Assembly: GCA_024682015.1 (NCBI GenBank)
Contig: JAIKZT010000297.1
Coordinates: 1-10,985 of the forward strand
Length of the DNA: 10,985 nt
DNA from: Clostridia bacterium
GTDB taxonomy: Bacteria > Bacillota > Clostridia > Peptostreptococcales > Anaerovoracaceae
Direction: 5' to 3'
Shown here: positions 6,068-10,985 of the stretch, one piece after another
Layout of the letters: every line of letters begins with the position of its first letter
Position numbering within the stretch: position 1 is the stretch's first letter
The notes under the pieces: generated by a model
The model's input: only the letters and a program-made list of their open reading frames with translations
The model's database searches: none
Told to the model about the DNA's origin: nothing
Position numbers and translations under genes: made by a program

Positions 6068-7836
6068 CAAAAGCATATGTGCAGATCGTGCCATCCGCGC
6101 GAGGAATCAAAGGCAGCATCGCGGAAGCGATGGGCGGTGAGGCAGAGGCCGCCGGCCAGAGCGCCGGGGAAAGCATCGCGAAGAAGATCAAAGCGGTTAT
6201 TGCAGCTGCCGGAATCGGCGCAGCACTCAAATCGGCGATCTCCGAAGGCGCCGCACTGGAGCAGAGCATCGGCGGTATCGAAACGCTGTTCGGCGAATCA
6301 GCCGACAGGATGAAGGAATACGCGTCTGAAGCGTATCGGACTGCGGGCGTATCTGCGAACCAGTATATGGAGCAGGCCACGAGCTTTGCGGCATCGCTGC
6401 TGTCTTCGGTCGGCGGAGATACGGAAGCCGCTGCGGATTCTGCGAATCAGGCGATCATCGATATGGCGGACAACGCCAACAAGATGGGCACGTCTCTGGA
6501 TTCCATCCAGAGCGCATATCAGGGCTTTGCCAAGCAGAACTACACTATGCTCGACAACCTGAAGCTCGGTTATGGCGGCACAAAGACGGAAATGGAGCGC
6601 CTGCTCGCAGACGCTTCGGCGCTTTCCGGTGTTAAGTACAACATCGAGAATCTGTCCGACGTATATGAGGCAATCCATGTGATCCAGAGCGAGCTGGGTA
6701 TTACGGGCTCCACAGCCGAGGAAGCTGCGTCTACACTGTCAGGATCCATGGGTTCCATGAAGGCTGCTGCGCAGGACTTTATGGGCAATCTGGTGCTCGG
6801 CCAGAACGTCGAGGAATCCTTCGGCGCGCTCGTGGACACCGCGTCTACGTTCCTGTTTAAGAATCTGCTCCCGGCTGTTGGCCGGGTAATTTCTGCTGTT
6901 CCGGGCGTGATCGGCACAGCGCTGACGGAGCACCTGCCCGCCATGATCGATTCCGGTATGGAGCTGATCTCGACGATGGCGTCGGGCCTGCAGGAGGGCA
7001 TCCCGCAGTTGCTGGAAAAGGTTCCGGAGGTCGTTTCGAGCCTTTCGGCAACGCTGACGGACAACTTCCCGGACATCCTGTTCATGGGGTTGTCTGTGAT
7101 GGAGTCTCTTGCCAAGGGCTTTGCAGGCAATCTTCCCGCTCTTATATCGGCCCTGCTCGATGCGCTGACCTCGTTCATTCAGACGATCGGCGCGAACCTG
7201 CCTGCCATGATCGAAAGCGGCATGGAGATCATCGGCTCCATAGCGATGGGGCTTGGCAAAGCGATCCCGGAGATCATCAAGGCGCTGCCGGACGTCATCA
7301 AGGCCATCATAGACGGCTTTAAAAACGTCGACTGGCTGCAGCTCGGCAAAGACATCATCAACGGCATCAAGGACGGCATTCTCGCGATCGGGTCCGAGAT
7401 CGGCGACGCGGTAAAGGGCGTCGTGGAAGGCGCCAAGACGAAGGTCAAGGACTTCTTCGGCATCCACTCGCCGTCGAAGGTCTTCAGGGACGAGATCGGC
7501 AGGATGCTCGGAGAAGGCATGATCGAGGGCATCCTGGCCACGGAAACGGGCATTACGGCCGCGCTCGAGGACGTAAAGGCTTCGGCTGTCAGTACGTTCA
7601 ATGTGAACGCAGCCATGACGGCAGCTTCCGGCGCGGGTACGAGCGGTCCGGTGTATTCGGAGGTCACGCTGGATGATGGCGCGATCGTCAGCGCGATCGT
7701 GTCCGGCGTCAGCGCGATCGTGGCGGCCGTCCGCGAGATCGAGGTCCGCACAAGGCGCACGTACAGTCCGGCGGATATCGTGGACATGTATAACCAGGGC
7801 GTACTGCTCGGCGGCAATTCGCTGGTACAGGTATAG
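6043..7836 (+). CDS. Tail tape measure protein
   Basis: This 597-residue protein sets tail length and later helps DNA entry. Its start follows GGAGGAGA (6025-6032) inside the end of the chaperone frame. The N-terminal part has typical features: GGFELAKAYVQIVPSARGI (4-22), Ala-rich helices, the segment GIETLFGESADRM (78-90), and the SAYQGFAKQNYTMLDNLKLG region (157-176). A hydrophobic helical part with 44-residue repeats follows (298-428). Near the C-terminus, DFFGIHSPSKVFRDEIGRML (470-489) is a common tape-measure motif. It is short for the family (many exceed 800 residues). At about 1.5 angstrom per residue, a tail near 90 nm would be expected; this is a rule-of-thumb inference. Confidence 0.92.
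   Translation: MSEGGFELAKAYVQIVPSARGIKGSIAEAMGGEAEAAGQSAGESIAKKIKAVIAAAGIGAALKSAISEGAALEQSIGGIETLFGESADRMKEYASEAYRTAGVSANQYMEQATSFAASLLSSVGGDTEAAADSANQAIIDMADNANKMGTSLDSIQSAYQGFAKQNYTMLDNLKLGYGGTKTEMERLLADASALSGVKYNIENLSDVYEAIHVIQSELGITGSTAEEAASTLSGSMGSMKAAAQDFMGNLVLGQNVEESFGALVDTASTFLFKNLLPAVGRVISAVPGVIGTALTEHLPAMIDSGMELISTMASGLQEGIPQLLEKVPEVVSSLSATLTDNFPDILFMGLSVMESLAKGFAGNLPALISALLDALTSFIQTIGANLPAMIESGMEIIGSIAMGLGKAIPEIIKALPDVIKAIIDGFKNVDWLQLGKDIINGIKDGILAIGSEIGDAVKGVVEGAKTKVKDFFGIHSPSKVFRDEIGRMLGEGMIEGILATETGITAALEDVKASAVSTFNVNAAMTAASGAGTSGPVYSEVTLDDGAIVSAIVSGVSAIVAAVREIEVRTRRTYSPADIVDMYNQGVLLGGNSLVQV
6934..7326 (+). repeat. Three 44-residue repeats inside the tape measure gene
   Basis: Residues 298, 342 and 386 each begin a related unit. 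Units one and three open with LPAM(I)(D/E)SGME and continue with a small hydrophobic helix, a Gly-x-x-I-P turn (GIPQLLEKVPEVV and AIPEIIKALPDVI) and a second helix. Unit two (FPDILFMGLSVMESLAKGF) is more divergent but keeps the spacing. The codons differ between units, so this is an old protein-level repeat, not a recent DNA duplication. Such hydrophobic repeats are common in tape measures of Gram-positive phages. Confidence 0.7.
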
Positions 7837-7845
7837 GAGCATGGC

Positions 7846-8214
7846 ATGATCTTTCAGGTGGAATACAACAGCAACACCTGGGTAGACTGGACCGTCTACG
7901 CAGAAAACAGTAATTTCGACGGAAGCATCAGCATGCAGGAGGGCCTGGCGGCTGGAAAGGCGATCAGCGCTCTCCGGATCCTGGACGACATTGAGGAAAA
8001 GGCGGAGTTCCGGTTTACGTCCACATGGCTCACAGAATCAGTAGCGAACAATCTGCAGCAGATGCTGCGGAGAAGGCCGTTTCGCGTGAGGACGGATTAT
8101 TTCCAGGGAACGCCGGAAATCTACACGGTCGTCTGCGACAACATCCAGAAAGCCGTGAAAAAGTCATCCGGCACGCAGCGTTTTATCGTCTCAGCGACCG
8201 TTAAGGAGATCTGA
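7846..8214 (+). CDS. Small tail-tip protein between tape measure and hub
   Basis: This 122-residue protein starts 9 bases after the tape measure stop behind AGGAG (7835-7839); a nearer ATG at 7841 stops after two codons. The sequence looks like a beta-rich, DUF6711-like tail protein: FQVEYNSNTWVDWTVYAEN, ISALRILDDIEEKAEFRF, then VANNLQQMLRRRPFRVRTDY and a closing strand with TQRFIVSATVKEI. Its place is where the distal tail (Dit) protein is normally found, but Dit proteins are usually over 200 residues. It may be a minimal Dit-like ring or a connector for the hub. Stop and next start overlap as TGATG, so the two products are probably made together. Confidence 0.6.
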   Translation: MIFQVEYNSNTWVDWTVYAENSNFDGSISMQEGLAAGKAISALRILDDIEEKAEFRFTSTWLTESVANNLQQMLRRRPFRVRTDYFQGTPEIYTVVCDNIQKAVKKSSGTQRFIVSATVKEI

Positions 8215-10427
8215 TGATCCGGAAAAATCTCATCGAGATAGGCGAATATGTGTTTACAGACGATCAGATTCTCTCCGGCGAGGCGTCGGATGCGATCGGG
8301 CTGGTGTCCGAGGACCTGCCGGCGGGGCAGCTTGTATTCATAACGAACGGGCAGGCCTGTGCATGGGAAGAGCTCCAGGACGCGGATAATCTGGACCTGC
8401 AGGATGTGGACGAACTGGACCTTGTCGTGCTGAGCGACGCCGCGGACATCGACATGACCGATATCGAGTACGGGCATGAAGTGGTCTATACGCACGAAGG
8501 AACCCTGATCGGCCGCTATTACGTCCAGGACGTCCGCAGGATTGGCAAAAAGGCGTGGAGGATCACGTGCCTCGACGCGATCGGTCTGCTGACCCGCCAG
8601 AAGCATGACGGCGGTATCTATGATGCGAACACAACAGCAGCGACACTGATAGCGGACCTGCTTGGGAATATCCCATACACAATCAGGGATGCGGAAATAT
8701 CGGTGCTGCCTGTCCCCGGGTACCTCCCTATTGCAAGCAGGAGGGACAACCTGCAGCAGTTGCTGTTCGCATATGGCATCTCGGCGCTCTATGATGCGGA
8801 CGGCTATCTGGAATTCTGCTTTAATCAGCCGGATACGGCAAAGACGATCTCCGAAGATGCGATCTATCAGGGCGGAAGCGTGGAATTCCTGGCAAAGGCC
8901 ACAAAGGTGCGCGTGACGGAGCATGGTTATTATCAGAGCGGAACCGACACAAAGGTGCTGTTTCAGGTCACAGGCACGGATCCGGCAGTCACGAACGCTC
9001 GGATCGAGTTCGACGGACCTTATCACAGTTTGAACTTCGGTACGTTCACAGAGGTCGCTCGCGGCGTGAATTTTGCAGTCGTCTCCGGAACCGGTACGCT
9101 TACAGGCATCCCATACGTCCATACGACTCGCGAGCTGGTGCAGACGACGGGCCTTTCCGGCGAGGACTGTGAAGTCAAGGTGACGGACGCCACGCTGGTG
9201 ACCGCGGCCAATTCCGCAGGCGTGCTGGCGCGGGTGACCGCACTGTATTCACAGGCTCAGGAGGTATCCTGCGCCATCGTATCAGACGGCGAGAAGCCAG
9301 GCGATATGATCGCGTTCACAGATCCGTTTGGTGACATACGGACCGGATACATAAAGAGCCGGAAGATAGCTATGTCGGGCAAACTGAAAGCCGCGCTGAA
9401 GGTTGCGACAGAATGGACGCCCGGGAATATGGGCAGCGACTGGGCCAATTACTTCATCGTCGACGAAGGCGATCTTGTGGGCGGAAACGTCGTTATACCG
9501 GCAGAATACATAGGAAAGCGCGCTCGTGCGGTGCTGATCGGCGGGTCACGTGGCGGCTGGCCGGGATACCCGGGACAGCCTGGCGGGACCGTGGACACAG
9601 CGGCGAGCGACAGGTTCGGCTGGCATGAGGATTACCCGGACAACTGGGCAAAAGGCGGCGCTCCGGGGTTCGGCGGAGAGCCTGGGAACGGCGTCAAGGT
9701 CCTCGCGGTGGACATCGCGTCCCTCGCGTCGACCTACGCGGCGGTGATCGGCGATGGAGGCCTCGGTGGAACATACGGCGATGTCCGAACAGAAGGCCAG
9801 CTCGGTGACGACACGACGATCACGGTTTCCGGCACGACGTATTCGACAGCTGATGGGACAGAGGTAAGCATCTTAAAAAACCTCGTGGATGGCAGCATCG
9901 TAGCTGAGCCCGGAAGCGATGGAACGCCAGGCGCGCGGGGAGGGGACGCTGCAAGGACACAGCACTCCCCGGAATCCACTACACCTGCTGAAAATGGCGG
10001 CTCTGTGACCGTGGGCGGAACGACGTTTGCGGGAGGATCCGGCGGTCCGTCATCAATCCATCCGAACTATAAAACGGACGGCGGCGGAGGCGGCGGCGCA
10101 TGCGGATCATCTGCAGGCGAAGCCGGATCCCCAGGGGACTATCACTATTCTGTCGAGTGGCATACAGGCATCCGACATAAGGTGTATGAGGGCGGAAATG
10201 GCGGAAACGGCGCGAGCAGCACGACCCCTCCGGCGCAGGCAAGCCCAGGCAGAGGCGGAACGGGAGGCTTCGGCGGCGGTGGCGGCGGCGCAGCCGGCGC
10301 TGCGGCAGGAAATGGTGGAGCGAACGAAACGGACGAGCACGAAACAGGAGATAACGGCAAGGGTGGAAGCCCTGGACCTGGTGGCAAGGGCGGCAAAGGC
10401 CGCATCCTGTTTTACGTTGCGGCATAG
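8214..10427 (+). CDS. Tail hub protein fused to a glycine-rich adhesin-like region
   Basis: This 737-residue protein begins behind AAGGAG (8203-8208). Residues 1-400 look like a gp27/Tal-type hub: YVQDVRRIGKKAWRITCLDA (103-122), GYLPIASRRDNLQQLLFAYG (169-188) and a domain with GEKPGDMIAFTDPFGDIRTG (359-378). An acidic strip rich in Asp and Leu lies at 55-83. A link with WTPGNMGSDWANYFIVDEGD (401-420) leads to a glycine-rich region (about 440-737). There, GGWPGYPGQPGG, GSDGTPGARGG, GGGGGGACG and GGFGGGGGGAAGAAAGNGG recur, ending in KGRILFYVAA. Such regions in phage tips can fold into polyglycine-II bundles with receptor-binding loops. The hub would close the tail and bind the host. The hub call is strong; receptor binding is inferred. 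No peptidase or lysozyme motif was recognised. Confidence 0.8.
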   Translation: MIRKNLIEIGEYVFTDDQILSGEASDAIGLVSEDLPAGQLVFITNGQACAWEELQDADNLDLQDVDELDLVVLSDAADIDMTDIEYGHEVVYTHEGTLIGRYYVQDVRRIGKKAWRITCLDAIGLLTRQKHDGGIYDANTTAATLIADLLGNIPYTIRDAEISVLPVPGYLPIASRRDNLQQLLFAYGISALYDADGYLEFCFNQPDTAKTISEDAIYQGGSVEFLAKATKVRVTEHGYYQSGTDTKVLFQVTGTDPAVTNARIEFDGPYHSLNFGTFTEVARGVNFAVVSGTGTLTGIPYVHTTRELVQTTGLSGEDCEVKVTDATLVTAANSAGVLARVTALYSQAQEVSCAIVSDGEKPGDMIAFTDPFGDIRTGYIKSRKIAMSGKLKAALKVATEWTPGNMGSDWANYFIVDEGDLVGGNVVIPAEYIGKRARAVLIGGSRGGWPGYPGQPGGTVDTAASDRFGWHEDYPDNWAKGGAPGFGGEPGNGVKVLAVDIASLASTYAAVIGDGGLGGTYGDVRTEGQLGDDTTITVSGTTYSTADGTEVSILKNLVDGSIVAEPGSDGTPGARGGDAARTQHSPESTTPAENGGSVTVGGTTFAGGSGGPSSIHPNYKTDGGGGGGACGSSAGEAGSPGDYHYSVEWHTGIRHKVYEGGNGGNGASSTTPPAQASPGRGGTGGFGGGGGGAAGAAAGNGGANETDEHETGDNGKGGSPGPGGKGGKGRILFYVAA

Positions 10428-10436
10428 GAGGATAGC

Positions 10437-10985
10437 ATGTCGAAGTACAAACTGCTCGAAAAAGGCGATGAGCTCGAGGCGCTGCTGGCAAAGGTACGCG
10501 CGCTGCTTGCGCTGAACGGATTCGTCAAGAGTGACGGAAACGGTAATTTAACGGCCGGCGACGCCGGGCTTTCCGAACAGGAAGTCGAGGAAGTCGCTGA
10601 GAGAATCGCAGAGGAAGAAGCGCTGAAGTGTTTTAACCTGCTGGATTTCACGCTGGACTATGACTTCACCAATAACATTCATTTTGACACGTATCCTTCC
10701 GGATATGACAAGGTACATCTAGATCAGTTCAACGTTTCATCAGACACGCAGGGGTCTTGGGCTGTCCTTGCATCGCTCGGCATGGCGCTGGAGGATGAAA
10801 ACCGGGTTATCAGGATGAAGCTGAGTGCGGATATTCCGGTAACGGAATTGTCCTGTTCGATGGATGAGATCTGTCTGTATCCGGTGCGCCTCGGATTGTA
10901 CCAGAGCGAACCCGTGAAGCTGCTTTATGCGGAAGTGCCGTTTGAGGTTTCGTTCAGACTATACAGGGAAGATCCGGAATCTACA
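10437..10985 (+). CDS. 5' end of a probable baseplate or tail fibre protein (partial)
   Basis: The frame opens at ATG 10437 behind TAGGAGGA (10425-10432) and stays open to the window edge (183 residues, no stop). Residues 1-27 form a helix (KYKLLEKGDELEALLAKVRALLAL). A Gly/Asn link follows (KSDGNGNLTAGDAG, 31-44), then an acidic helix LSEQEVEEVAERIAEEEA (45-62), the common linker layout of tail fibre proteins in Gram-positive phages. From residue 63 a beta-rich part begins (FNLLDFTLDYDFTNNIHFD) with visibly lower GC codon choice. A trimeric coiled-coil neck with a variable head is plausible but not shown. The family of the second part is not recognised. Confidence 0.7.
   Translation, partial: MSKYKLLEKGDELEALLAKVRALLALNGFVKSDGNGNLTAGDAGLSEQEVEEVAERIAEEEALKCFNLLDFTLDYDFTNNIHFDTYPSGYDKVHLDQFNVSSDTQGSWAVLASLGMALEDENRVIRMKLSADIPVTELSCSMDEICLYPVRLGLYQSEPVKLLYAEVPFEVSFRLYREDPEST

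Noticed and set aside
6739..7842. A 367-codon open frame on the minus strand opposite the tape measure, and similar minus-strand frames at 8121-9122 and 7179-7847
   Set aside because: All lie opposite strongly supported sense genes and have shadow-type compositions (Arg/His/Asp or Ser/Pro rich) with no motifs.
10027..10515. 162-codon plus-strand frame and proline-rich minus-strand frames in the glycine-rich region
   Set aside because: Alternative frames of GGC/GGA-rich sequence are naturally free of stops and give Arg-, Ala- or Pro-rich translations; the hub frame continues cleanly to 10427.
1..10985. CRISPR arrays, tRNA or rRNA genes, insertion sequences, integrase or attachment sites, defence genes
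   Set aside because: No repeat-spacer pattern, cloverleaf, transposase or recombinase motif was found in either strand; the window is filled by virion genes.

Overview
This window is the late structural module of a tailed, non-contractile (siphovirus-type) phage or prophage. All supported genes are on the + strand. Strong AGGAGG-type ribosome binding sites, frequent ATGA or TGATG stop/start overlaps, high GC codon choice and the gene families themselves suggest a moderately GC-rich Gram-positive-type host (Clostridia, Negativicutes or Coriobacteriia would fit). The host cannot be fixed from sequence alone, and whether this is a free phage or an integrated prophage cannot be seen.

Layout. Positions 1-169 hold the end of an unrecognised gene, closed by a rho-independent terminator (175-198). 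A non-coding stretch of about 300 bases (170-472) follows. It holds a long imperfect hairpin (290-342), a short perfect palindrome (365-380), a five-codon ORF with its own Shine-Dalgarno sequence (397-414) and an attenuator-like hairpin with a U-tract (426-454). The large terminase (473-1876) comes next and is itself followed by a terminator-like hairpin (1875-1901). Then come the capsid scaffold (1949-2443), the major capsid protein (2447-3349), a small basic-tailed protein (3351-3536), and a neck and tail series in the usual order: head-tail adaptor, head closure, HK97 gp10-like tail completion, tail terminator and major tail tube protein. Next is a pair of tail assembly chaperone frames joined by a programmed -1 frameshift, then a short tape measure (6043-7836). 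The tail tip follows: a 122-residue protein, a 737-residue hub whose C-terminal 40% is a glycine-rich, adhesin-like region, and the start of a probable fibre or baseplate gene that runs off the window.

How the parts would work together: the scaffold and capsid proteins build the procapsid, terminase packages DNA, the adaptor, closure and completion proteins form the neck, the tube protein polymerises around the tape measure with help from the G and G-T chaperones, and the hub and fibre proteins form the host-binding tip.

Three points stand out. First, there is no portal gene, no protease or minor head gene and no room for them between terminase and scaffold, where relatives normally carry them. 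Second, the frameshift signal is unusually clear: an A AAA AAC heptamer, a 5-nt spacer and a perfect 11-bp stem whose loop contains both the zero-frame stop and the only ATG of the second frame. Third, the tail hub appears fused to a glycine-rich receptor-binding-type domain. I did not find a clearly new biological system; the missing portal and the terminase leader are the best leads.
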